From: Maricaulis sp047308265
GTDB taxonomy: Bacteria; Pseudomonadota; Alphaproteobacteria; Caulobacterales; Maricaulaceae
DNA: 64,000 nt
Direction of reading: 5' to 3'
Assembly: GCF_047308265.1 (NCBI RefSeq)
Contig: NZ_JBKQWY010000002.1
Coordinates: forward strand, 1 to 64,000
Shown here: piece by piece, positions 24,135 through 32,218 of the stretch
How positions within the stretch are numbered: the stretch's first letter is position 1
How the letters are laid out: each line of letters begins with the position of its first letter
The notes under the pieces: generated by a model
What the model was told of the DNA's origin: nothing
The model's database searches: none
Seen by the model: the letters and a program-made list of their open reading frames with translations, nothing else
Made by a program: the position numbers and the translations under genes

Positions 24135-25049
24135 TCAGGCTGAGGGTATCAGCCCTGCTTCGTCCGGATCACCAAAGCGTTCGGTGAGGATGCGCTTGAG
24201 CTTGCCCATCGCCGATTGTTCGATCTGGCGGACACGTTCCTTGGATATGCCCAGGCGCTGGCCCAGGCTTTCCAGGGTGACGCTGTCATCGGTGAGGCGG
24301 CGTTCGCGGATGATCATCTGTTCGCGATCGGACAGCAGGTCTATCGCCTCGCCCAGCCAGGCGGTGCGGCGGTGGGCATCGCGATCTTCCATGCGGCTGT
24401 CACCGCTGAGCGCATCCTCATCGGCCAGCAGGTCCTGCCAGTCCATTTCCGCGTCTTCGGTGACCGGGGCGTTGAGAGAGCGATCACTGGCGGCCAGTCG
24501 GGCGCTCATCGTGTCCACATCCGCCTCCCGGACGTTGAGCGTGTTGGCAATCTTCTCTCGCAATTCCGGGGTCAGCGACCCATTGCCAAACTCACCCAGC
24601 GTGGCGCGCAAGCGCCGCAGATTGAAAAACAGGGATTTTTGCGCCGACGTTGTTCCGGTCCGGACGATCGACCAGTTGCGCAGGACATAATCCTGGATGC
24701 AGGACCGGATCCACCAGCTGGAATAGGTCGAGAAACGGATATCGCGTTCAGGTTCGAAGCGTTCCGCCGCTTTCATCAGGCCAATATTGCCTTCCTGGAT
24801 GAGGTCGGACATCGGCAAGCCATAGCGCCGGAAGCGGGCGGCAATGGCGATCACGAGGCGCATATGGCTCTGGGTCAGGCGGTGGAGGGCGCGCTCATCC
24901 CGGTCATCACGCCAGGCCCGGGCCAGTTCCTGTTCCTCTTCTTTGGGCAGAAGGCGTTCCGCCATGGCCTTTTCAACGAAATCGCGATCGCTGAAGCCGG
25001 TGGTGATTGTGTCTGTCCGTGATTTTGCGATAGGCCCAACCGTATCCAT
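24135..25049 (-). CDS. rpoH: heat-shock sigma factor RpoH (sigma-32)
   Basis: A 304-residue sigma-70-family factor directing RNA polymerase to heat-shock promoters. Region 2 shows RLVIAIAARFRRYGLPMSDL, IQEGNIGLMKAAERFEPERD and FSTYSSWWIRSCIQDYVLRN. The RpoH box is recognisable as QKSLFFNLRRLR (the E. coli-type box is Q-R-K-L-F-F-N-L-R). Region 4 has ESLGQRLGISKERVRQIE. Length is close to that of other alphaproteobacterial RpoH proteins. It is divergent from an acetyltransferase gene, with 114 bases between them. Confidence 0.95.
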   Translation of the reverse strand: MDTVGPIAKSRTDTITTGFSDRDFVEKAMAERLLPKEEEQELARAWRDDRDERALHRLTQSHMRLVIAIAARFRRYGLPMSDLIQEGNIGLMKAAERFEPERDIRFSTYSSWWIRSCIQDYVLRNWSIVRTGTTSAQKSLFFNLRRLRATLGEFGNGSLTPELREKIANTLNVREADVDTMSARLAASDRSLNAPVTEDAEMDWQDLLADEDALSGDSRMEDRDAHRRTAWLGEAIDLLSDREQMIIRERRLTDDSVTLESLGQRLGISKERVRQIEQSAMGKLKRILTERFGDPDEAGLIPSA

Positions 25050-25163
25050 GCCTTACCTCTTTTGTCTCACACAAGTCCTACGCAAGAGCTCAGGTATTGG
25101 ATCAGTCGCAGGTGCAGATGGCCTGCGACCAGGTCGGGAATTTTCAATTTAGACGATGAAATA

Positions 25164-25703
25164 ATGGATCAAATTCAGATCGATCAACTGAATGTGAACG
25201 ATGTTCGACAAGCCCTTGTTCCGCTGTCGGAGATCTTGCGAGCGACGGTGGAGGCCGGCGGGGCGATCGGCTTTGTTCACCCGGTCAGTCAAACTCAGGC
25301 TCGGTCTTTCTGGGCGCTCGATGTGTGTTCCGCGATGGAATGCGGTGATCGACTTCTTTGGGTGGCCTGTGTGGAAGAGGATGGGCAGGCGCGGCCGGCC
25401 GGTACAATCCAGCTGATACTGAGCATGCCGGACAACCAGCCACACCGGGCCGAGCTGGCCAAGCTGATGGTCGCGCCCTGGGCACGGCGGCGCGGTCTGG
25501 CGCGTGCACTGGTTGCCGCGGCGGAACAGGCCGCCGTCCAGGCCGGGCGTACGCTCATGACAATGGATACGCGGCAAGGTGAGGGCGCTGAAACGCTCTA
25601 TGCGGCGATGGGCTATGAGATCGCCGGAATTATCCCCGATTATGCCCTTAATCCGCTGGGTGATGGGCACCACGCCACGACGTTGATGTATAAATATCTC
25701 TAG
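25164..25703 (+). CDS. GNAT-family N-acetyltransferase
   Basis: A 179-residue acetyltransferase. The acetyl-CoA motif V-x-P-x-x-R-R-x-G-L-A is seen in MVAPWARRRGLARALVAAAE, followed by TLYAAMGYEIAGIIPDYAL, where the terminal Tyr of the fold lies. No substrate can be inferred. The ATG at 25164 (MDQIQIDQLNVNDV) is preferred to a longer upstream frame, although no strong binding site is seen. It converges on carD. Confidence 0.88.
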   Translation: MDQIQIDQLNVNDVRQALVPLSEILRATVEAGGAIGFVHPVSQTQARSFWALDVCSAMECGDRLLWVACVEEDGQARPAGTIQLILSMPDNQPHRAELAKLMVAPWARRRGLARALVAAAEQAAVQAGRTLMTMDTRQGEGAETLYAAMGYEIAGIIPDYALNPLGDGHHATTLMYKYL

Positions 25704-25785
25704 GCGAGAGGTCGGGCGCAGATGCCAGTCGACGTAATTACCGGTATCGGTCGCCCCGACCCGGAAAACTCCAGCGCTGAAAGCA

Positions 25786-25816
25786 AAACGCCCGATGCAC
25801 AGGGCACCGGGCGTTT
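25786..25816 (-). terminator. terminator of carD
   Basis: On the minus strand AAACGCCCGGTGC-CCTGT-GCATCGGGCGTTT is followed by TGCTTTC. The stem has 12 of 13 pairs. It lies 24 bases past the carD stop and, being nearly symmetric, may also end the convergent acetyltransferase transcript. Confidence 0.82.
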
Positions 25817-25839
25817 GGCAGTCATGAAATGTCTGAGCG

Positions 25840-26361
25840 TCAGGCTGCAGCCTTGGCCAGAAGGGATGCGTCCAGCATTTCCTTGGCTTTTTCGTGCTCG
25901 ATATTTTCAACAGCAGCGAGTTCGCGGATCATGCGATCCAGTGCGGACTCATAGAGCTGGCGTTCAGAATAGGACTGCTCCGGCTGGTCTTCAGCACGGT
26001 GCAGGTCGCGGACCACTTCAGCGATCATGATCAGATCGCCGGAATTGATCTTGGCTTCATATTCCTGGGCACGTCGGCTCCACATGGTGCGCTTGACGCG
26101 AGCCTTGCCTTTGAGCGTTTTCAGCGCGTCCTTGACAATCTTGTCGCTGGACAGCGGGCGCATGCCGGAGGCAGTGGCTTTGGCTGTCGGAACGCGCAGA
26201 GTCATCTTATCCTGCTCGAAGGTAATGACATAAACTTCGATGTCGAACCCGGCGACGGTGTCTTTCTCCACGCCGGTGACCTGCCCTACCCCGTGGGCCG
26301 GATAGACGATGAAATCACCCTTTTTGAATGTCACGTTTTCGTTGGCAGTCTTTTTGGTCAT
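25840..26361 (-). CDS. carD: CarD/CdnL-family RNA polymerase-binding regulator
   Basis: A 173-residue regulator that binds the RNA polymerase beta subunit through an N-terminal Tudor-like domain (FKKGDFIVYPAHGVGQVTGV) and promoter DNA through a helical C-terminal domain (MWSRRAQEYEAKINSGDLIM, LYESALDRMIRELAAVE). CdnL stabilises open complexes at rRNA and growth genes in Caulobacter. The ATG at 26361 (MTKKTANENV) has a weak upstream site, and the open frame to 26472 has none. It is part of the fdxA/carD/rpoH housekeeping neighbourhood. Confidence 0.95.
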   Translation of the reverse strand: MTKKTANENVTFKKGDFIVYPAHGVGQVTGVEKDTVAGFDIEVYVITFEQDKMTLRVPTAKATASGMRPLSSDKIVKDALKTLKGKARVKRTMWSRRAQEYEAKINSGDLIMIAEVVRDLHRAEDQPEQSYSERQLYESALDRMIRELAAVENIEHEKAKEMLDASLLAKAAA

Positions 26362-26580
26362 CGATGCTCTCTCATCGGGCTTTTCTGCGGGTGGCACAGC
26401 GCAGCGGGACGATCTGGCGTAGAGATCCGCCGGGACGGCGGCGTCAGGATCGGCAATTGCAAGGGCACGCACACCACAAATGAAAAGCGGGCAGCGCCAA
26501 CTGCACTGCCCTACGGTGTGGTATGCCTACCACAATTTACCGGAAATATCAAATCGCAAGGAAGGTTTAACGCGTTTGCG

Positions 26581-26922
26581 CTAATCACCCGCGCCCGGCT
26601 TCTCGGAGAAATGCGCGTCGAACTTGTTCGTTTTGTCCGCAAATTCCTCGGCCTCAGGAAGCGGGTCCTTGCGCACGGTGATGTTCGGCCAGATCTCTGC
26701 AAATTTGGAATTCACAGCGAGCCATTTGCCGTCCTTGTCGTCCTCAGTGTCGGGTTTGATCGCCTCAACCGGGCATTCCGGCTCACAGACGCCACAGTCG
26801 ATGCACTCGTCGGGATGAATGACGAGGAAGTTCTCGCCTTCGTAGAAACAGTCTACGGGGCAAACCTCGACACAATCCGTGTATTTGCAGCGAACACAAG
26901 CATCAGTAACGATATAAGTCAT
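26581..26922 (-). CDS. fdxA: ferredoxin FdxA (7Fe/8Fe type)
   Basis: A 113-residue soluble electron carrier. Two cluster-binding segments are visible: CVRCKYTDCVEVCP (C-x2-C-x4-C-x3-C variant) and CIDCGVCEPECPVEAI (C-x2-C-x2-C-x3-C-P). The N-terminal spacing is that of the 3Fe-4S plus 4Fe-4S FdxA class. The C-terminal extension is about 50 residues, normal for alphaproteobacteria. The start MTYIVTDACV at 26922 is used in close relatives; the frame extends ten residues upstream. Confidence 0.96.
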   Translation of the reverse strand: MTYIVTDACVRCKYTDCVEVCPVDCFYEGENFLVIHPDECIDCGVCEPECPVEAIKPDTEDDKDGKWLAVNSKFAEIWPNITVRKDPLPEAEEFADKTNKFDAHFSEKPGAGD

Positions 26923-26991
26923 GGGGCCGTTTTCCGGGACGTCTTGGGACAAACCTATCCGGCGGGGAGATGGTCCGCCTGAACGGATTTG

Positions 26992-27441
26992 TCAATGACC
27001 TCTGACCTTGGCTTCTGCACGTGAACGGGCAAAGGCGCGCTGTCGGTCATCCACCGCCAACAGCGGAGCAATGCGTCGGACAAAGCTCTCTTCGATGGCC
27101 GAGCGATGACCGTCAGCCAGAGCGACCGCAAACAAATGTTCGACCAGAGCGACCCGTTCCGTCTCGGGCAGGCAGGATTTAACCACTTTGGTAAAGCGAA
27201 AGTGATCCACGGCGTGTTCAGCCAGGGTCTCCGCTTCGTCGAGAACGGCCTGGGCCCTGCTTTCCTCCATGGCAAAGGCGTCCTGCAGGATACTCAGGAT
27301 TTCTGCCTGTTCGCTGTCTGCATAGACCCCGTCCACAAGAGCGGCCTCCACCAACAGCGCGGCGGCGGCGACATGCGGATCCGTTTCAGGTGACGGGCTA
27401 TGGTCGGCCTTGCCAAAGAGGGTCTGGATCAGGCGTTTCAT
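26992..27441 (-). CDS. TerB-family protein
   Basis: A 149-residue cytosolic all-helical protein. The two repeats AAALLVEAALVDGVYADSE and LVEHLFAVALADGHRSAIEE are the paired acidic motifs (D-G-x3-xxE) of the TerB fold, which binds metal in tellurite-resistance proteins. Chromosomal single-domain TerB proteins of this kind are widespread, and tellurite resistance should not be assumed. It lies 13 bases downstream of the S4-domain gene on the same strand and is probably cotranscribed with it. Confidence 0.85.
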   Translation of the reverse strand: MKRLIQTLFGKADHSPSPETDPHVAAAALLVEAALVDGVYADSEQAEILSILQDAFAMEESRAQAVLDEAETLAEHAVDHFRFTKVVKSCLPETERVALVEHLFAVALADGHRSAIEESFVRRIAPLLAVDDRQRAFARSRAEAKVRGH

Positions 27442-27454
27442 CCGCAGGTCTCCG

Positions 27455-27778
27455 TCACGTGTCCGTCGTTGTCTTGTTAATCGTCGCCCTGTCTAACGTC
27501 GCGGCCGGGTCTCGAATGGCATAGAGCTGACGGGCTTCCTCGGCCGGGCCTCGGCGCTGCCCTAGCTCGATCACTTCTAGGTCGAGCATTCCCTGCTTCA
27601 GGGGCAAGGTCAAATAATCGCCCGGTCGCACAGGCGTGGCCGGTTTGGAAATCCTGCGCGTTTGCCCCCGATGGGTCAGGCGTACCCGTCCGTTCTGGAC
27701 AAAACCGGCAGCCAGAGTGCGGGTTTTGAAAAAACGCGCACGCCATAACCAGATATCCAGCCGGATCTCGTCGCTCAT
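27455..27778 (-). CDS. S4-domain RNA-binding protein (HslR-like)
   Basis: A 107-residue protein made of one S4 RNA-binding domain: IRLDIWLWRARFFKTRTLAA, FVQNGRVRLTHRGQTRRISK, then VRPGDYLTLPL. E. coli HslR, a heat-shock protein of this type, recycles stalled 50S subunits carrying peptidyl-tRNA. The start ATG overlaps the stop of the upstream helicase gene as ATGA, so helicase and S4 protein are translationally coupled, which is a common arrangement in alphaproteobacteria. Confidence 0.92.
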   Translation of the reverse strand: MSDEIRLDIWLWRARFFKTRTLAAGFVQNGRVRLTHRGQTRRISKPATPVRPGDYLTLPLKQGMLDLEVIELGQRRGPAEEARQLYAIRDPAATLDRATINKTTTDT

Positions 27779-30684
27779 GACGAGGAGGTGTGCGGGCTGG
27801 TCTCGGTCTCGCTGTTCGTGGTTTCCGATGACACGGTTTCGGGTGTTTGAGGTTCAACCGGGGTGTCATCAGCCGCCGGACGTTGTGATTCCATAGCGGG
27901 CTCGGGCGATGTCACGATCGGTGTGTCACCGTCCCCCTGGGTCATCGGGCTGGCGGTCTCGGCCGGTTTCTTCTTGGGCTTGCGACGTTTGCGTTTTTTG
28001 GGGGCCGGTTCGGGGGTGGCCAGTTTGAGTTCGGCGAGTGCCGCGAACGGGGAGGACTCCATGTCAACGGGCTCTGGCGCAATCACATCGCGCGAGGTCG
28101 GGCGCGGTTTGCGACCTTCCCGTTTGGGACCACCCCGACGATCATTGCGCTCGTTTCTCTCGCCGCGGTCGGACCGTGCCCCCCGGGTCTCGCCCCGGCC
28201 GTCATCGGGCTTGCGACGCGGCTGATCGGGGCGGCGCTTACGCATGCCCCAGATCTCGCCGGCGGCTTTTTCCGGATCCTCGCCCTTCTTGATGCAACGA
28301 TAACGCAGGGAAGAGAGAACGCCCCGTAAATCTTCAACCGAGCAGCCCAGCAGGCCGTTCATACCGGCGCTCAGCTCAAACTTGCCGGCCATCTCACCTT
28401 CGCTCTGCCGCGCATCCCGGATCATGTCCGCGAGGCGTTCCAGCATGTCCAGACGGATGGCGCGGGGCCCACAGGGGTAAAAACCGCGCGCGACATAATC
28501 AGGACGGCTTCGGGCGCGGTCATTGACGATCGAGGTCAGGCCAGGAGCCGGCATCCACACCGGTTCGTCCGTGCCGCGATCAGGGGCATTGAAGTCGCGC
28601 AGAATGGCATTGAGCTCGGCCGCGGCCGGTTTGAGCATGGCCGGTAGGAATATGGCGTGTTCGCCAAAACGCACTCCGGCCTTGCGCAGGGCTGAGCGTT
28701 CGGGCGGGCCCAGCGCTTTCACTTCATCGGCGATCTCGTGACGTGGCAGAGCACCGCCGGCTTCAAACAGGCGAAAGGCGAGGCCACGGGCCGAGCCGGG
28801 CACATCGAGGTCGTCTGCGGCTGCCTTGAGAGCCAGCAAGGGCGCCAGCACGTCTTCGACCCGGGTGCGAATCCAGGTCTCCAGACCGGTCTCTGCAGCC
28901 TTGATCGCCGGTCCGGCGCCCAGCTCGCCACCGACCAGTTTCACACCCGGTTTCAGGGTGTCCGGCCCGGGAACCAGGCGAGCGATGACAAAATCCTGCC
29001 ATTCGATCATGCCGGTCTGGGCCAGTTTCAGATCACTGGCGGGTATTTCGGCGATCTCGCCGAGACGTTGATTGACCTCCGGCCGCAGGGCCTTGAACGC
29101 AGCGGATTTCAGCATTCTCGCTTCCAACTCCTTACCTCTGACATCGGGCTTGAAGACCAGCCCCTCCAGGCGGCCGAGATAATGGCCTTCAACTGTCACC
29201 TCACCGGCGGCATTCACGCCGGCCAGCATATCCCGTTCTCCGCGTAGCCCCTTGACCAGGGCCGAGGTGCGGCGATCGACAAAACGCTGGATCAAACGTT
29301 CATGCAGGGCGTCTGACAGCCTGTCTTCCAGATCCCGTGTCCGACCTTGCCAATAAACCGGATCGCTCGTCCAGTCAGCCCTGTTGGCCGCATATGCCCA
29401 TGTTCGAACATGTGACAGGCGAGCGGCCAGGGCATCCACGTCCCCAGACATCTTGTCGAGCTTGGCCAGTTGGCCGTGTAAAAATTCATGCGGCAACAAG
29501 CCATTCCCTTCGGTGAGGTGCATGTAGAGCGTCTTCACCAGCCGGGCGTGGGCATCCACTGTGGCCTTGCGGAAATCGGGCAGCCGGCAGGTATCCCACA
29601 GACGCGCCACCAGGCCGCGCGAGGTGAGACGGTCGCGCACATCGGCATCGCGGGCGAGTTCGTTGAGTGTCAGCTCGTCAATCGCTTCGCGAACACGCTC
29701 CAGGCTTTTGTCCGGCGGCGGACGGGTCAGGGAGTGTTGCAGCGCCCGGATCGAACTCTCGTCGAGCAGGGGATTACGCCATTGCAGTTTCTGGACGGGT
29801 GCAAATCGGTGATGTTCGACCGCCTCGACCATGTCCGGTGTCAGCGGGCGGGCATCGGCAGTCTCACCAAACGTGCCATCGGTTCGAAAACGACCGGCGC
29901 GTCCGGCGATTTGGCCGAGCTCTGCCGCTGTGAGCGTACGAAAACGGCGACCATCAAACTTCTTGGTATCGGCAAAGGCGACATGGTCGACATCCATGTT
30001 CAGCCCCATGCCGATCGCATCCGTGGCGATGAGAAAATCTACCTCTCCGGACTGATAGAGCCCGACCTGTGCGTTGCGGGTGCGCGGAGATAGGCCGCCC
30101 ATCACAACGGCTGCGCCGCCGCGACGACGTCGCACAAGCTCGGCGATGGCGTACACACGCTCAGCGGAGAAGGCGATGATGGCAGAGCGGCGCGGTAGCC
30201 GGGTCAGCTTGGACGGCCCCGCATAGGTCAGCTGGGAGAAGCGTTCGCGGTTTTCGTGGTGGAAGTCCGGCGTCAGGTGACGCACCTGGCTGGTCATTGT
30301 CGCAGAGCCCATGAACATGGTCTCCTGCGTTCCGCGACAGTGCAGGAGGCGATCTGTGAACACGTGGCCGCGCTCGTGATCCCCGGCAAGCTGGATTTCG
30401 TCCAGCCCCACAAAGTCAAAGCGGCGGCTGACCGGCATCGCCTCGGTGGTGCAGATGAAATAACGCGCTGTTGGGGGGATGATCTTTTCTTCCCCGGTCA
30501 CCAGCGCAGCGGCTTTTGCCCCTTTCGCAGCGACGACCCGGTCATAAATCTCCCGGGCCAAAAGCCGCAGGGGTAAACCCATAATCCCCGATCCGCGCGC
30601 CAGCATGCGTTCCACGGCCAGATGGGTCTTGCCCGTATTGGTCGGGCCGAGCACGGCAGTCAGGGTCTGGTTGGAAGAGGACAT
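27775..30684 (-). CDS. SUV3/MgpS-like ATP-dependent RNA helicase
   Basis: A 969-residue superfamily 2 helicase related to mitochondrial SUV3. Walker A is GPTNTGKTH near residue 13, the DExH-type box FVGLDEIQLAGD lies near residue 78, and motif VI AGRAGRFRTDG is in the second RecA lobe. The last 200 residues are low-complexity and very basic (KKRKRRKPKKKPAETA), a likely RNA-binding tail. A role in RNA turnover or ribosome rescue is inferred from homology and from the coupled S4 gene. The ATG at 30684 follows CTGGAG. Confidence 0.9.
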   Translation of the reverse strand: MSSSNQTLTAVLGPTNTGKTHLAVERMLARGSGIMGLPLRLLAREIYDRVVAAKGAKAAALVTGEEKIIPPTARYFICTTEAMPVSRRFDFVGLDEIQLAGDHERGHVFTDRLLHCRGTQETMFMGSATMTSQVRHLTPDFHHENRERFSQLTYAGPSKLTRLPRRSAIIAFSAERVYAIAELVRRRRGGAAVVMGGLSPRTRNAQVGLYQSGEVDFLIATDAIGMGLNMDVDHVAFADTKKFDGRRFRTLTAAELGQIAGRAGRFRTDGTFGETADARPLTPDMVEAVEHHRFAPVQKLQWRNPLLDESSIRALQHSLTRPPPDKSLERVREAIDELTLNELARDADVRDRLTSRGLVARLWDTCRLPDFRKATVDAHARLVKTLYMHLTEGNGLLPHEFLHGQLAKLDKMSGDVDALAARLSHVRTWAYAANRADWTSDPVYWQGRTRDLEDRLSDALHERLIQRFVDRRTSALVKGLRGERDMLAGVNAAGEVTVEGHYLGRLEGLVFKPDVRGKELEARMLKSAAFKALRPEVNQRLGEIAEIPASDLKLAQTGMIEWQDFVIARLVPGPDTLKPGVKLVGGELGAGPAIKAAETGLETWIRTRVEDVLAPLLALKAAADDLDVPGSARGLAFRLFEAGGALPRHEIADEVKALGPPERSALRKAGVRFGEHAIFLPAMLKPAAAELNAILRDFNAPDRGTDEPVWMPAPGLTSIVNDRARSRPDYVARGFYPCGPRAIRLDMLERLADMIRDARQSEGEMAGKFELSAGMNGLLGCSVEDLRGVLSSLRYRCIKKGEDPEKAAGEIWGMRKRRPDQPRRKPDDGRGETRGARSDRGERNERNDRRGGPKREGRKPRPTSRDVIAPEPVDMESSPFAALAELKLATPEPAPKKRKRRKPKKKPAETASPMTQGDGDTPIVTSPEPAMESQRPAADDTPVEPQTPETVSSETTNSETETSPHTSSS

Positions 30685-30745
30685 GGGCAGGCTCCAGCCC
30701 GGCATCGATCCTGTCGGCGCCGGGCTGAGAAAGTGTGGGTCGGGT

Positions 30746-31573
30746 CTAGTTGACGCTCAGATGACGCGCCGTGACGGTGATGCCGCCAAAACCGGAATTG
30801 GCGCGGATCTTGACCGGAACATGAATTTCACCCTCGGCCAAGGGGGCGAGCCACATCACGATGGGTTCAGCGACATCGCTATCGGAGGGATATTCGTCTT
30901 CATCATAACCCGAGATTGGTTCGTAATAGATGCGACAGACCACGGCCTCGCCGCGCCAGCCCCGCGTGCGGATCGAATCATACCCGCCATCCTCGAAACG
31001 CAGATTATAGCGGGCCTTGCCATCAAAGACCGGGAGTCGGCCTTCGCAGGGATGGTCCTGGCCTGCGACCGCACCCAGGCCCGCCGACAACAGCGCGGTC
31101 AGGGGATCTGTCGCGCCTTGCCGCTCTTCATCGGTGGCAGGGGGTTCTCCCATGGATCCGAAGGGCGGATTGACGTCGGGCACGGCCACGCCATCTGGAA
31201 AGTCGATGCCGACAATCCGGCCCTTGTTGGAGGCGTGATTGAGATGGCTGTAGCGATAGGGCTGCAGAGTCGGACCCGTACGGTAACCGCTGACCCCGGC
31301 TTCGATATCGGCGTCGGAGAACAGGGCTGCGATCCCCGCTGTCGTCAAACGAGCCGCGGCCTGATAGGTGTCATCGTGAAATTGACTGCTGACCGAGATA
31401 TCGGCGACCTGGAAGATCATCACCGACCCGGCATAGGACACATTGACGGTCAGAGGCGCTGCAGTTTGTGCAATCGCGGCCTCATCCGTGTCAGCACCCG
31501 TGGGTGTCGAGATTGCCAACCCGATGAGGGCAGCAGATAAAGTGGTAGATAAACCAAGGGCCTTCTTACTCAT
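30746..31573 (-). CDS. DUF3108 periplasmic protein
   Basis: A 275-residue exported protein. It has a signal peptide (about residues 1-26, MSKKALGLSTTLSAALIGLA) and a strand-rich body with VNVSYAGSVMIFQVADISV, YRYSHLNHASNKGRIVGIDF, and FDGKARYNLRF in the order expected of DUF3108. That domain occurs in proteins of unknown function near rpmB in many alphaproteobacteria. The start at 31573 is chosen because it begins a proper signal peptide after GGAGAAAACAGG; the longer frame has none. Divergent from rpmB. Confidence 0.87.
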   Translation of the reverse strand: MSKKALGLSTTLSAALIGLAISTPTGADTDEAAIAQTAAPLTVNVSYAGSVMIFQVADISVSSQFHDDTYQAAARLTTAGIAALFSDADIEAGVSGYRTGPTLQPYRYSHLNHASNKGRIVGIDFPDGVAVPDVNPPFGSMGEPPATDEERQGATDPLTALLSAGLGAVAGQDHPCEGRLPVFDGKARYNLRFEDGGYDSIRTRGWRGEAVVCRIYYEPISGYDEDEYPSDSDVAEPIVMWLAPLAEGEIHVPVKIRANSGFGGITVTARHLSVN

Positions 31574-31782
31574 AACGCCTGTTTTCTCCTTCGGATCCAG
31601 AGCGTATCCGCCCTGTTTTGCCGTTGAACCCCTCAGCCTGCAACTGCAATAACACGGCCATTGCCGCTGCAAGATGAACGGCCAAAGCTTGACGGGACCC
31701 TTCCACTCCGTTATTTCGCCCGCTCTCGCGCTGGTCGCAAGGCCCAGCGTGTATGGAATTGAAGTTTTTGAAAGGTGCGACT

Positions 31783-32067
31783 ATGGCGCGTCGCTGCGAA
31801 TTGACCGGCACGGGTGTGATGACGGGGAACAATGTGTCCCATGCCCACAACAAGACTCGTCGCCGTTATCTGCCGAACCTGTGCGATGTGACCCTGGCTT
31901 CTGAAAAGCTGGGTCGTAGCTTCAAACTCCGCGTGGCCGCCAAGGCTCTGCGCAGTGTCGACCATGTCGGCGGTCTCGATGCTTTCCTCATGAAGGCCCG
32001 TGACGAGAAGCTGTCTGATCGTGCAATGAAGATCAAACGCGATCTGAAAAAGGCTCTGGCTGCTTAA
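31783..32067 (+). CDS. rpmB: 50S ribosomal protein L28
   Basis: A 94-residue large-subunit protein: MARRCELTGTGVMTGNNVSH, NKTRRRYLPNLCDVTLASEK and LRVAAKALRSVDHVGGLDAF are all standard L28 blocks. It has only one of the cysteines seen in zinc-binding versions near the N-terminus, so it is likely the zinc-free form. The start is set at MARRC, although the frame is open further upstream. A GNRA-loop terminator follows. Confidence 0.98.
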   Translation: MARRCELTGTGVMTGNNVSHAHNKTRRRYLPNLCDVTLASEKLGRSFKLRVAAKALRSVDHVGGLDAFLMKARDEKLSDRAMKIKRDLKKALAA

Positions 32068-32093
32068 GTCCGACCCGGCACAGACTTTTGACG

Positions 32094-32127
32094 AGGCCCG
32101 TATCGCAAGATGCGGGCCTTGTTGTTT
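32094..32127 (+). terminator. rpmB terminator with GCAA tetraloop
   Basis: AGGCCCGTATC-GCAA-GATGCGGGCCT forms an 11-bp stem (one G-T pair) closed by a GNRA tetraloop and followed by TGTTGTTTG, 26 bases after the rpmB stop. Confidence 0.9.
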
Positions 32128-32218
32128 GTAATATCCGGCATGCGTTCTAGTCTCTGTCCGAAGACGGAAGAGAGGTGCCTGGTGTCTTGTGACACAGACC
32201 CGGCACGGGGAGAGAGAC

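Noticed and set aside
26992..27441. Tellurite resistance function for the TerB protein
   Set aside because: No other ter genes are present, and single TerB-domain proteins are common housekeeping genes.
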